The notes: a model not told the origin generated them from the sequence alone. A DNA stretch of 23,709 nt from Plicaturopsis crispa FD-325 SS-3 (GCA_000827205.1 KN832555.1:3579746-3603454), one strand, 5' to 3'. Numbered from the stretch's first letter, positions 1 through 10,389 are shown. Made by a program: numbers and translations.

Positions 1-1430
1 GTAAATTCAACCTGGGGGTTTTTCGACCTCCTGAATCCGAATCTGATTTTTTCAGATTTTAAAACTGAGAGGGGAAAGTGCTATTCGCGATACGACGCCA
101 CAAAAGTCGTAAAGTTGTAAATTTCGACGCTTTTCAGCACACCGCTTCACCGTTACTCAATGAAAAAATTTGAGACACTGTATATCGTGTCCCTATGTAT
201 GTAAGATACTCTCATTTTTTTCTCAGATTTAAACGGCTTTTTTTGAAGCCCTAGTGAGCGAGAACGGCGTCGAGGAGAGCCTCCGCGGCGAAAGCCGGCG
301 GAGTTTGAAAACGAAATCGACGCGCGTCGTCGTTGTTCGTTTTGTTTCTCGTCGTCGTCGTTCTCGTCCCCAGCGCCGTTCTGCGCAACCACGGCCGCCC
401 GCCCCCTGCAACTTTGCAGGGGGCTTTGTTTCATCTATATCTTTCATATGTGAGTAAAAATTTCGCTTTTTAACCGTTGTTTCAAATGCTAATCAACTCC
501 TTTCCAGACACGTCACCCATCGTCGTCGACGGCGTTTGCCGCAGCCAGCCCGGGACATCACCACACGCACCCCCCAGGCGCTGACATCCGCCTCCACGCC
601 CGGCGTCCCCTAGAGCCTTAGACCCGAGCCCACACCCGCTTTCCTCGCCAACCCGCCCAGTGCGGCCCCACGTCAGCGCATGCCAGCCCACGCCGATGCA
701 ACTGCGTGGCCACCTACATCGCCCCCACGCGCCCCCACGCTACCGCAGGCACCAGCCTAGCATGCGTCGCGCGACCGCGTGCCCCAGCACCGCAGCTCGA
801 AGCCACCCAATGCCAGCGGATGCTGGCGTCCTGCCAGCGCACGCCCCGCACGAAGCAGCGTCCGAACCGCGCCCCGCCGCCTCAGCCCTTGCCACCGTAT
901 CTCAACTCACCTACTCCCACGTCCCCCCACACGTCCCATACGCGCCAAGTAGCCGCACGCCGGCACACACTGGCGCGTCGTGTGCCGCGCGCAGCCGCCG
1001 AATAAGGCGCACGTCCCCTACCGTCACCTGCGCATGCAGTGACGGTACGCGAGCCCCTCGCCAGCACACCACACAGCCCCCATGCGACCACCCACACACG
1101 CCACGTCGCCGCACACCACCGACGCCTAGCCGTCAAACAGGTGCACAAGCACCTGGTAGCGCACCGTCCAAGGTGGGTGGTCCGGTGCCGCGCACGTCCC
1201 ACGTCCACCGCGCTATCCCACACCCACGCCGCGAGCGCGTCCCGAAGCGCGCCCCTACCCCAGATGATCGGCGCGTACACCGCGCACGCCCACGCGTGTA
1301 AGTGTACGACCGCACGAGTGCGCCTGCGTACCCTAGTACACCCCCTGCGCCTGCGCGTGCCGCCAGTAGCCCCCTTTTTTGTAGTAGAATATAATATCAT
1401 TTTTTTTGTTTTTTTTTTGTGCTTTTTCGT
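1..1430 (+). repeat. R1 repeat family, copy 1 (5' end beyond the window)
   Basis: Right-pointing copy of a repeat family seen four times here. Positions 1-440 match, by eye at roughly 70%, the reverse complement of 9380-9800 and 21800-22220. Shared landmarks are a CGGCGGAGTTTGAAA stretch near 296, a GTCGTC-rich pyrimidine stretch at 325-370 and a hairpin at 402-423. A fungal-style intron is likely at 450-507: donor GTGAGT, CTAAT branch-like site at 489-493, acceptor CCAG. After it comes a C- and CA-rich, GC-rich core (about 508-1375) with no convincing reading frame, ending in AT-rich sequence with long T-runs (1374-1420). Long open frames in the core are expected from its composition and are not called. 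The 3' block present in copies 2 and 3 is missing. Function unknown. Confidence 0.65.
402..423 (+). other. Leader hairpin of R1 copy 1
   Basis: A perfect 10-bp inverted repeat, CCCCCTGCAA with TTGCAGGGGG, separated by 2 bases. It lies 26 bases before the candidate splice donor at 450. Copies 2, 3 and 4 have a hairpin in the same place. Confidence 0.8.
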
Positions 1431-1598
1431 GATTGCCGGAAAGTCCGCGGCGTTCCGGCGCGCTCTCCGAGCTGGAAACCAACGTTTCCGAGCTGTTCGG
1501 ACCCATGACCGCCCATTCGGAGTGCAGTGCATAAGATTTCGAGCCCAGCCAAGTGGCCGAGAAGCCGGCCAGAGGCAAGGGAAGAGCCATTGAAGAAA

Positions 1599-1702
1599 TA
1601 ATGCATTAGGAGTCACAACTAATACATTAGGAACTGGGACCTGGGGCCACTCAGGAATTAATACATAGAGATGGGGGAATGATCCCATCTTTTAATGTAT
1701 TA
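1599..1702. repeat. Cluster of four TAATRCATTA-like palindromic motifs
   Basis: Palindromic or near-palindromic motifs lie at 1599-1608 (TAATGCATTA), 1620-1629 (TAATACATTA), 1659-1668 (TAATACATAG) and 1693-1702 (TAATGTATTA). The last overlaps the stop codon of the minus-strand gene at 1692-2744. They may be binding sites or part of a small repeat, and no function can be assigned. Confidence 0.45.
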
Positions 1703-2744
1703 ACGGTACAGCATGAGGTGGCGCCCGCAAGCCCTCATGGACCGAGACCGCCGCGACGCCGGTGCGCAACGCCGCCTCCGCCTTCAGTCTCTCAATCTCC
1801 TGCTCCGCGGCCACACAGCGAGCCCGCACCGCCTCCAGCTCAGAGGCTGCGCCTTCAGTCGCTACCGGGACCGCTGCGCCATCTGCCTGCACACCCACCA
1901 CCGCGTACGCAACACGGGGCTGTGCCTCGACACGCCGGCGCAGCTCCGCAATCTCCGCATTCTTGACCTCGCGCATTTGCACAACTGCGGCCTCCAAACT
2001 GTCGCAGCTTCGGATCGCCTGCTGCTCTGCCGCACCTGCGGCGCTGAGGCTGTCCTGGGACTGCGTAAGACGGCCCTGCATGGCCTCGAGCTCGTCATCG
2101 CGATCCTGGATGGTGGCGCGAAGTTCTTCGTTCTGCGCAACCGCCTTCTCCGCCGCGGCCCTGTAGTCCCGCATGCGCTGTCGAGTGGTATTGAGGAGCG
2201 CGCCGAGCTCCCTGTTCCGGATCGTGAGGTCCGACACCTCCTCGCGGGCAGCGCGGAGGTCCTGCTTCAAACCATCACTAACCGAAGGCGCTTTGAAACC
2301 CTCGTCATCCGACGGCGCGTCATTGATCGGGGATGACCCCACACGACGACGCTGGAACAAAGTCAGCACAGCGGTCGGGAAGCGCGGCATGGAACTCACC
2401 TTGGAAAAAATCACACCTCTGCCCGATGCCTTCGGGCCGACGCTCTCCTCTCCATCGCTCACGGGCGGCGCATCGTCGGGACCGGGGTCATTCACTGGAT
2501 TGGACTCCAACACCGCCGCCTTACGCTTCCCATCAAACGGCTGCGCAGCTGACGACGCCCCGCCCACCAACGGCGACGCTGGATTGGCCGGAGGCCGGGA
2601 CGTGCCGGACAGGTCGACGATGACCTGGGCCTGCGGCTTCGGTTGCTGGAGCTCCTGACCGGACCTCCGGGAATAATAGTCGAGGAGGAAACGCGAAAAG
2701 GCCGCGCCGCCACCCCAGGGTCCGAAAATGGGGTCGTTGTCCAT
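1692..2744 (-). CDS. Coiled-coil protein of unknown function
   Basis: An uninterrupted frame of 350 codons from an ATG at 2744 to TAA at 1692-1694. The N-terminal 110 residues are low-complexity, rich in Pro, Ser, Gly and Asp. Residues about 155-275 form a strongly predicted coiled coil rich in Glu, Arg, Gln and Ala (for example NEELRATIQDRDDELEAMQ), and a second short helix lies near residues 300-325. A 48-base segment at 2352-2399 has GTGAGT and TTCCAG ends and a length divisible by three, so it could be a phase-0 intron or be translated. I recognise no catalytic domain. It points toward R1 copy 1 and starts 35 bases from a Plavaka fragment on the other strand, so it may be an accessory ORF of an element. 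A host gene is possible. Codon use and length make it a likely real gene. Confidence 0.55.
   Translation of the reverse strand: MDNDPIFGPWGGGAAFSRFLLDYYSRRSGQELQQPKPQAQVIVDLSGTSRPPANPASPLVGGASSAAQPFDGKRKAAVLESNPVNDPGPDDAPPVSDGEESVGPKASGRGVIFSKVSSMPRFPTAVLTLFQRRRVGSSPINDAPSDDEGFKAPSVSDGLKQDLRAAREEVSDLTIRNRELGALLNTTRQRMRDYRAAAEKAVAQNEELRATIQDRDDELEAMQGRLTQSQDSLSAAGAAEQQAIRSCDSLEAAVVQMREVKNAEIAELRRRVEAQPRVAYAVVGVQADGAAVPVATEGAASELEAVRARCVAAEQEIERLKAEAALRTGVAAVSVHEGLRAPPHAVPLIH
2352..2399 (-). other. Possible 48-base intron in the coiled-coil gene
   Basis: On the minus strand it begins GTGAGT and ends TTCCAG. It is phase 0 and divisible by three, so the frame stays open whether or not it is removed. 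At 48 bases it is at the short end for basidiomycete introns. RNA evidence would be needed to decide. Confidence 0.4.
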
Positions 2745-2778
2745 GGCCCGACGCGTACGCCACTTGTGGTACGACTGA

Positions 2779-3390
2779 CACCAAAAGGGTCAGGAGCGAC
2801 TGGCACCCGAGTTTGACAGTCAGGGCTGGCAGCCATGCTACGCACCATTCTGGTCAGATCTGCCGCACTGCGACATCTTTGAGTGCATTACCCCCGACAT
2901 CCTCCACCAGCTGTATAAAGGCATATTCAAAGATCATCTCGTCGCCTGGTGTACTGCTATCGTCGGGGACAAGGAAATGGACGCGTGGCTCATCGCCATG
3001 AACAAGCACAAGACCGTGCGGCAGTTCAAGAAGGGCTTGTCCAAGATTACCCAGTGGACCGGTACAGAGCATAAGGAGATGCAGAAGGTGTTTGTCGGTC
3101 TGCTGGCTGGCGCAGTCAGCACGCGCGTCCTCCGAGTTGTTTGGGCGCTTGTTGATTTCATCTATCTTGCGCAACTCCAGTCCCACACAGATGTCACACA
3201 TGCCGCCATGGAGTCCTGCCTCGATGTTTTTCACAGCAACAAGGATGTACTGGTTGAAATAAATATCCGTCAGCACTTCAACATCCAGAAGATACACGCA
3301 ATGCTGCATTACTTGGAGGCGATTTGGTCTTGAGGAACGGCAGATGGCTACAACCCAGAGGCCTACGAATGCCTGCATATTGACTACAGT
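2779..3390 (+). pseudogene. Plavaka-type transposase fragment
   Basis: The frame is open from 2779 after an upstream TGA. It carries motifs I associate with Plavaka transposases of basidiomycetes: FWSDLPHCDIF, TPDILHQLYKGIFKDHLV, then FKKGLSKITQWTGTEHKEMQ, a segment resembling VFVGLLAG...DFIYLAQ, HSNKDVL and HFNIQKIHAMLHY. The conserved GTADGYN...LHID motif follows in the same frame but lies beyond an in-frame TGA at 3331-3333. Similarity fades near 3390. Only about 200 residues of a protein normally many times longer are present. The 5' part is missing and the fragment stops 35 bases from the coiled-coil gene, so this is a dead remnant. The family call rests on remembered motifs, not a search. 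Confidence 0.75.
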
Positions 3391-3638
3391 GTAGGAAGCT
3401 CAAAACCGACACGTCAAGTCACCGTTTCGCAAAACTGCAATAACTCACTCAATGCTAAACCTTTCTCCGAGAAAAGTAGTGTGATTAGCTCGTATTTAAA
3501 TGCTCCTTAAGACTGTCTGAGCAGAATCAGTGAAATCGAGATTTTTATTTTTTCTGGTCACAAAATTTGAAACAAAAGTGCAAAAAGCCCCGAAAACAGC
3601 CATTTTCTCCCCCAGGACGCAAGATATGGGGCTGTGCG

Positions 3639-6145
3639 TTACATGCAAGCTTGGAGGGCCTTCTGGCGAGCTTCCTGGGCAGCTATTTCCCGTAGAACAT
3701 CACCAATCGTCCCAACGCGCCGGTGCGAGCGATATTTCTTGATCGCAAATGCCATTTGACGCGCCTAGAGTCCCTTCCTGGAAACCGAGGATTAGCTCGA
3801 CACTGGAATAGATATGTGAATAAGGATTTGACCGGTAGGCGTCTGCGTAGCGCCAGCTTTTACGGACAAACCGACGTATGGTTACCATGTCTGCCATGTC
3901 AAGACATTGTGGCACTAGCTTTTTTGTGGTTGGGAATTTCTGATCAGATGCTAATCTGAATCCTGAAGACAGAGGATATATTTTGAACGAAAGTGTGAGT
4001 GTGATATGAATGAGTGAACAGGATGGCACAACTCACGGTATTTGGCATAACCCCAAAGCATCTTGATAGCATTTAGCTCGCAATGGAATTTCGGATAAAA
4101 CAGGCAAACATGCCCTCGTCGTTCGATGTAATGCTGAAGCATTGGCTTCTCGTTCACGAAGTCGTCCTGGAGGGAAAGTACTCGGTAGATGCAGCACCAC
4201 TTGTCCGCTGAGTCCTCCTCTTCAACCGCCGCTTGATCAAGATCACCTTCGTTGAGTCCATCCTCCTGACCCGCTGCCTCTGCCGCTGCAACCCGACGCG
4301 CTGCGTCTTTCTGTACCTGCGACTTGCGACACTGACCACACTTACCGACAACCTTTTTCTCTCCGCCGACTCGCGATATGAGCTCATCATAGACTGACAC
4401 TCTTTTCTGTAAGACCTGCTTCATACCCTTTGCCTTCCCAGCTAACGTCGGATCAGGGTGCGAGGACGGATACACAAGAGTCTGCTTTATCCCACGTGTG
4501 TTGAGGGCGCCAGGTTTGGGAGGTGGATTGGTGGCAGGAATGACCGTGTCGCGCATGAGGGTCTGTTTACCGCCCGGGCCGACGTTCATGTTGTTGATAT
4601 TTAGCGCGTCCGGAGCGAGGCCCTCGTGGGCAGAAGAGCAATTGAAAATCCAGACGCCAACGGCACCTGGATGCAGATACTCGAAGATATCAACGGCCTC
4701 GCCGATCTGAGGCATCAGCTTAGCAAGGTCCCACCAATTATTGTGTCCCTTTCCCAGATAGATGATCTTACAAGCATCCGTAGCCGGCAGACAAGCCTCA
4801 GGGAAAGTTTTTCCTGCGCTTTGATCTGCTCCTGCGACAACGCCAGTCGACCTGATTTCTCGCATATGAAGTCGGAAACATGCACTGATCACCCATTTCC
4901 CTTCTTGCGAAGGGCCTGTTGCTGTGCAGCGAGCCATACCCGGTGTTGGGTCTCGTTTACGTGGAAAATACATTCGTTGTGGGTGAGAAGGATGTGCTCA
5001 AGCTCTCCAAGCTCGAGCTGCGGGAATATCGGTTCCATATCGTTGCCTTTGTATGTACACATCAATCTGCACAGGGATCACGGCGGATAAGCACAAATCC
5101 GACTCAAAATCAATGCAAGGGCACTCACCTTTCGTGTTTTTCCAGGTCCTCCAGGAATTTCTTCCTCGCCTTCACGACGTCCGGGCGTTCATGCCCGTCA
5201 TAATACATCCCTTTTCTCGCCTCTGTGCAACAATAGCCAAGCTTGTGAAGCCAGTTGACGGCAGTACGTTCTGATATCCTCGCATCTGGACCCGATAGTC
5301 CCAGCGCCGGCACAATGTAATTGTTCACATGGTCACGCAGCTGGCTCGGTGAAATTGTGCCCAGCGCCTGAGCAGCCCAGTATTTGCGGACACCAAGAAG
5401 GATAGATTCGTTATCGACCAACGTAAGTTGCCCGCAATGGGTCTCTCGCTTTGACGGTGGGAGCCGCTGATGAAGAAGTAGGTATGTTCCGTCTTGCCAA
5501 ATCTGGTGTGCAAGATATGGTCCTTTTCCCATGCGCCTTGCGACGGCGAGACTGGCGTTTTTGTTTGGATGCTTGCAGCACGGATGGGCCTTGTATTGTG
5601 CACGGAGCTTGACATATTCAAGGACTGTGGTGAGATGCATCAGTGCTTTAACCAATCGAGCAGTACACAGTTTTTTAACATCTTTCAGGCAGGTTTTTAC
5701 GATCGTGACAATATCCAGGGTAACGTGCCCCATGTCCGCCTGGTCGTCTTCGTCAAGAAGTTCACGAGTGAGTATAACACCTGCTGATTCCGGCACAGGC
5801 GATATGTCCATGGTCTCCCCAGCTGTTGTCTCCTCCTGGGAATTGTCGTCATCACCATCGGACAAGGTCAGCTCCTTCATATGTTTTTCAATGTCCTGTA
5901 GATACTCCTGATCATGACATCCATAATCAGATTTCATATTGTTGTTGAGCGGGAGCCTTAAGAATTCAACGCACCTCGAACACATCATCCGCGATATCTC
6001 AAGCATCATCGCTACCATCTGTCAACCCCTTCTCAAGCTCCTCCACATATCGGTCCAGGAGTGCGTTCTCGAGGTACGGATCACTGTTCAATCCCACGTT
6101 CGGTCGGATGCTGATCTCGTCTGCATTGGCTTCTGGATCGGACAT
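3639..6145 (-). pseudogene. Five-exon DDE transposase, inactivated
   Basis: Read leftward, ATG at 6143-6145 to TAA at 3639-3641. Four GT-AG introns restore the expected frame: 5908-5974, 5067-5128, 3963-4036 and 3778-3832 (67, 62, 74 and 55 bases). The spliced product would be about 750 residues. The N-terminal half includes a probable DNA-binding region ending in LGYCCTEARKGMYYDGHERP. The C-terminal half holds the DDE-type core (FEYLHPGAVGVWIF, SSAHEGLAPDALN, MLQHYIERRGHVCLFYPKFH, MLWGYAKY), then TTKKLVPQCLDMADMVTIRR and KKYRSHRRVG. Damage: in-frame TGA at 5999-6001 and 4889-4891, TAG at 3765-3767, a frameshift near 4801-4812. The usual Asp of the F-D-x-S motif is Asn (4641-4643), and the expected Glu of N-x-I-E is Lys (4062-4064). 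I know the family from agaricomycete genomes, with a DDE core like Tc1/mariner. The exact superfamily is uncertain. Confidence 0.8.
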
Positions 6146-6526
6146 CTGGTTCTCATCTAACGGCGACGGCGACAGCTGTCTCTTTCTGGAAGATGGTGGC
6201 TAAGTTCACGGTAAGCAGTCAAATAAAATTCTGTTTCCGATCGCAAGCTCACCACTGGCTTGAAGAATGCACTCAAGGGCTGTGAATGAGCGGCGGCAGC
6301 AGACACCGTTGCTGCTCTCTTCTTTCGGTCTCGCCACGCTGTTTTTTTGTGTCAATTTATTGACCGTGAGGGCAGAGCCCCATGATGGTCATTACATGCG
6401 TAGTGCGAGTAAAATTGCGTACTTCTGTCGAAAATGGTATTCTAAGTCCTTGGGTCTGTCCGTTAAGTGCCTGACACTACAAAGAGTGTAAACACAAGAG
6501 GAAACCGAAAGCGCAAGGGGAAAAGC

Positions 6527-6527
<1 letters not shown>
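6146..6527. other. No gene recognised between the transposase and the microsatellite
   Basis: About 380 bases upstream of the transposase start. I see no coding motif, RNA gene or convincing terminal inverted repeat. The promoter of the dead transposase would lie here, but nothing in the sequence identifies it. Confidence 0.4.

Positions 6528-6557
<30 letters not shown>
6528..6557. repeat. (AAAG)n microsatellite
   Basis: About seven and a half uninterrupted copies of GAAA. It lies roughly 85 bases downstream, in the minus sense, of the zinc-knuckle relic at 6642. On that strand it reads (TTTC)n, so it could be a simple-repeat tail of the LINE-like relic or an independent microsatellite. Confidence 0.9.
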
Positions 6558-6641
6558 GATACGGTACCGTCCCATCCCTTCGACCCTTCGACCCATCGTG
6601 TGACCCCTATGCCGCAGCACAACCTATTGTAATGAGCCCCC

Positions 6642-7810
6642 TCAAGAGCAGGCGAAATAGATGTGGTGATGACGACAGTGTGAGCATATTCGAAGCATAG
6701 ATTACTGAGATGGTTGTAGGGTGCGACTCGGCAATGTTCTCCGGATGCGAAGATGTCCTCTTGCAGGGCCCGCGCGTATCTCTCCAGTGTCGTGAAGGAT
6801 ATCATGCAAGCGACTTGCTCCTTTGACTGCAGTGCTTCGGGCCGGCACAGCAAGCGGAAGCATTTGATGCTCTTGTCCCCTGCAAACCGTCGCAGTATAG
6901 GGTTCCCCGTTATCAAGTCCTCCCTAATCTCCTCTGTCTGCTGTTTGTGGCAGTATAGCAGGGCCTCTGTATCCGTAATCGGCGGAACGTGTCTGCGCCC
7001 TGTAACCTGCCCTGTGAATATTCCGCTGACAACAACACTATGCCACGGTCTGTCAATTTCGAGTGATAGAGAGTCGGGTGGTCGATCGTGTGCAATTTCT
7101 GCGCGAAAGATGGCGGTGTGCTGAAGGAGTGCGATTTGTCCAGATCATGTGAAACGCGCTCCTCTAACCCGTACATGCTCTACTCCGGGTCTTTTTGATT
7201 GCTCTAGCGCAAAGTTAACGGTGTCACGAAGATCGAGGGGAAGCATGCACTTGTTTTCAGGTGGCGGGGATGTCGTGAATCGCACGAGGATGCGATCAAT
7301 GTGAGTGGATTGCGTGGATGTGGCAACCGGCTTTGCGGGTTTTGTCGTCGCTGCTACTGCAGCGTAAGTGCGTTTGGCGGGTGGTGATGTGGTCAATGGG
7401 GAGTGCGTCTGTGGATTCGAGTGGAGGGTACGAGCTTCCAATGTTCGAGCGTCCGAGTCATGTGTCTGACATCGCCCACTGACGTCGGCTGGAGCAGGAT
7501 GTGGAGAGAGGGCAGCTGGTGCCAGTAGTGCTGGTTGAATGGTGTCCAGTTTTATTGAAAGTGCATCTATCTTAGCGCTGAGCGATTCAAAGCAGGATTT
7601 GCCAGTGTTTTCGCTAGGTAGTGTCCGAGTCTGCGCTGACTGCTGCACGAGGACTGTGATGATTGATTGCATAGTTTTGACAATCTCAAGAGGGACTGAG
7701 CATTTCTTTGCAGTATTAGTGATAGACAGTGCGATATTATAGATGAGGGTATGTAGTGTCTGTAGTATGGCCTTAGCAGGCAGTTTCGGAGGTGATGGTG
7801 GTGGTGGCAT
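6642..7810 (-). pseudogene. LINE-type ORF1 / gag-like protein relic
   Basis: The frame opens at 7912, but the likeliest start is the ATG at 7808-7810, which begins a Pro-rich N-terminus. Then come a helical region, a Pro/Thr/Ala-rich linker (KRTYAAVAATTKPAKPVA) and a globular part with SLEIDRPWHSVVVSGI and FRLLCRPEALQSKEQVACMI, the kind of order seen in gag-like ORF1 proteins of basidiomycete non-LTR elements. An in-frame TGA lies at 7145-7147; the same frame continues beyond it. A further shift, near 6690, moves the C-x2-C-x3-H-x4-C knuckle remnant (CSHCRHHHIYFAC, about 6645-6685) into another frame. No reverse transcriptase follows; an AAAG tract ends the unit about 85 bases later. The R1 copy 2 boundary lies about 155 bases upstream. 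The assignment rests on motif order alone, so a different TE gag is possible. Confidence 0.5.
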
Positions 7811-7965
7811 CTCCCGATCTCGCCACGCTGTTGTGTGGGAGTCTCCCTTGTAAACTGGCGGCCTCAAATGCCCCGTCTTCTGTCTTTTTCCCACCTGTAG
7901 CGCAAAGACCACGGTGAGTCCGAAGAAGCATTTGGACCCTGCATGTATATCTCACCGCTGTTTCA

Positions 7966-8420
7966 CAGCCATAGATGTGAGAAAATTGCAATAGACCCCA
8001 GGTACATGTTGTTGTGGACAATGCAAAGGAACACGATATCCGCCGGAGCCCCTATTAGCTAATGATCCCCGGAAAATGCCTCGCACGGCAGGCTTTTGGG
8101 CCTCAAAAAAATTTCAAACTCCCTTCCTAAAATAGTGCGGAAGCCCCTATATCTACCTCGGATATTTCGCCTTGCCTTGGACCATTCCTCGGGCTGCTCG
8201 GGGATCCGTCCGCGGTTTATTAGCCTCTATAGGCCCTTCCAGATTCACCAGCCCTCCTCGGGTGAACCGCGGGTATACCTTTGTGGCCACATTAGCCCCT
8301 ATACCACTTCAATGAAAATTTGCGCTCACTGGGGCTTGCCCCGGGCATCCCGGAAGCGCCCTCTACTGCACCCACACAATGATCTGGTGTGCGTGCAGTG
8401 CTTGGCTGCCCATGCAACTA
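7966..8420 (-). repeat. R1 3' block with four AGCCCCTAT motifs (copy 2)
   Basis: Motifs on the plus strand at 8047-8055, 8142-8150, 8222-8230 (one mismatch) and 8294-8302, with start-to-start steps of 95, 80 and 72 bases. Copy 3 has the same steps. The block ends abruptly at 7966, where the LINE-like unit begins. Confidence 0.8.
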
Positions 8421-9381
8421 TTTTCATGACCTTTTTTTGATTTTTTTGAAATTTTTATCCCAGTCCTTTATACTTAGGTGGGGAGCTCAGGTTGGTGAAA
8501 AATTTTTATTGTACTACTACTAACAGTATTATAATACGAGCACGACAGGGGCGGCACATGCGCGAACACGGAGACACAATGAGCGCCGCAGTGGGAGGCC
8601 AGTGACGAAGAGGGCGTGGTGTCAGTGTCGCGCATTCCCGCCGTTGCCGCTCGTGCACGTGGTGCTGGTGCTCCTCCGTATCCCGCTCCCCTGTGCTGTC
8701 CCACCTATCCGCGACGGGAGACTCCGTGACGCCGCTGCCGTCCCCGTCGCTGTCGCCCTCCCTGTGCGCCGCCTCGCTGCATGCTGTCGCCGTGCGGCTT
8801 GGCTTGGAGCCACTTGCTAGTCGGGGGCTACCTGTCGAAGTCGGCCACGTTGTGCTGGCGCCAACCGGGCGCGGTGCTGCGGGGGAAAACACACCGCGCG
8901 TACTGTATGCGGCTGTATGCGGGGGTGTGCTAGCGTGTGGGTGGGAGGGGGTAGTTGGGCGGGGGCGAGTGTTTGCGTGTGCATGCACATGCACGGAGAC
9001 GACGCCGCCGGTCTGCGCTGGCGTCGACTCGATGTGGGGCCGGAGGTGCTGGGGTTGCGCTGCTGTGTGCGGTCCCGCTGCCGTGGGATGGCTCGGGGTC
9101 GCTGGCGCATTCAGAGGTTGTTGAGTGGGTGTTGTTAGGGTGCTGCTAGGTGGGTATAGGCGTCACGGGGACGGTATATGGGCGGGGTTGGCGGTGGTAG
9201 CGGACGTGGGGCATGTGGGTGCCGGTGCGTGGTGTCGGCGCTGCGTCTGGCGTTGGTTGCCGTGGTGGTGTTGTCGGAGGGTGGGATGGTGTGGATTTGG
9301 CCTGTAACACGTCTGTTAGCTGTCAAACTAACGGTCGATGATAATTGAAAGAACTTACAAAGAGAAAACAAAAGAAAAGAG

Positions 9382-9409
9382 CCACCCCCTGCAAAGTTGC
9401 AAGGGGTGG
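9382..9409 (-). other. Leader hairpin of R1 copy 2
   Basis: A 13-base arm pair with one mismatch and a 2-base loop, 24 bases from the splice donor at 9358. The arms read CCACCCCCTGCAA and TTGCAAGGGGTGG on the plus strand. Confidence 0.75.
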
Positions 9410-10085
9410 GGCGTCGTCATCGGGTGGAACACCGCAGAGGAGGAGGACGACGACAATGACGAGAGGAAAAACAAACAACAACGACACGTTGGATTCGCTT
9501 TCAAACTCCGCCGGAAATCGCCGCGCAAGCGCTTTTCAGTGTCGTTTTCAGTCCCTACAGCCTCAAACAGAGTTTTGTGGTCCCGGTAAAATCAGGGAGG
9601 CCTCGTAGATGTGTAATAAGTATGCTCAAAAAGTTTCAATTCTATTCAGTGAGCCGATCTAAGCCAGTAAGCGAAAAGGAGTGAAATTTACATCTTTCAG
9701 CCACTTTTGAGTGGTTTTGTCCCTTGTTCAAGGGCACCCCCTCATTTTTGGGTCCCGAAAAAATTGGATTTGGGTTCGCAGGGTCAGAAAACCCCCCGAA
9801 CAAATTTGCTGTGGTGAACAGACTGCTGAGCCCACTTCAGTAGCCAAAAACAACCCAAGAGCATGCAGAATCGAGCATTTCAGACGTTTTGCGACGCTCG
9901 ATCTATGGCTCAAACACTCGTTTCAAGGAACAGAGCTGGGAACATCAAAGGAAACTCTACAGTAAGCTTAGAGTGGATGTAAATAAGTACTAAGAGCATG
10001 AATATAATTTTTTTGGAGCAAAATAGCGCGAGAGGAATGAGCGCAGCGTGAAAACTTGCTAAAGAGGGCCACTACTGCGCATGGC

Positions 10086-10389
10086 AAAAAACGAGTCCTT
10101 AGTTTTTTGTGATTCTAGTCTAGATAATCTCATGTAAAATATAGAAGTTTTTGTAAGAAGCTATTTTAAGATTCCGCCTAGTCACAGATAGGTTCTATTA
10201 AGGCACTACATGACACAATGCAAGAACAATGACTAGTGAAAGATGCTTTCAAACAATAGTGCTGCAGTAAGATTTATATAGAGGTCAACAGAGCACTTGT
10301 TTGCATGGGTAAATGAGCTGCACTAATACTTGATCTTAATTGCGTGTGGATTGTAGACCGTTATGATCCAGATTTGTAGAGTTCAAAAT
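10086..10389. other. AT-rich stretch with nothing recognised
   Basis: About 300 bases between R1 copy 2 and the tandem array. I see no reading frame, RNA gene or repeat of note. Confidence 0.4.

Larger units (their letters stand above)
7966..10085 (-). repeat. R1 repeat family, copy 2 (full-length unit)
   Basis: Left-pointing copy, about 2.1 kb, pairing end to end with copy 3 at 20387-22490. In sense order: leader 10085-9410, hairpin 9382-9409, intron 9302-9358 (donor GTAAGT, perfect CTAAC branch site, acceptor TTACAG), GC-rich and CA-rich core about 9301-8540, AT-rich stretch about 8540-8420, and a 3' block at 8420-7966. The 3' block matches copy 3 at roughly nine positions in ten by eye, the leader at about three in four, and the core much less. 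The distance from the last 3'-block motif (8294) to the acceptor (9302) is 1008 bases, the same as in copy 3. No convincing protein is encoded in the core. Many CG sites of copy 3 are TG or CA here, so this looks like the older copy. Confidence 0.75.

Noticed and set aside
660-1688. Long open frames on both strands of the GC-rich R1 core of copy 1, and similar ones in the other three copies
   Set aside because: AT-poor, CA-repetitive DNA lacks stop codons by composition. The predicted proteins are Pro/Arg/His/Thr-rich, differ between copies and overlap on both strands.
2854-3378. Minus-strand frame opposite the Plavaka fragment
   Set aside because: The plus strand carries recognisable transposase motifs, so the opposite frame is a shadow.
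3555-6370. Terminal inverted repeats of the DDE transposon (GGTCACAAAATTTGAAACA near 3556 and a similar reverse complement near 6350)
   Set aside because: The match is partial and AT-rich, not bordered by a clear target duplication, and could be chance.
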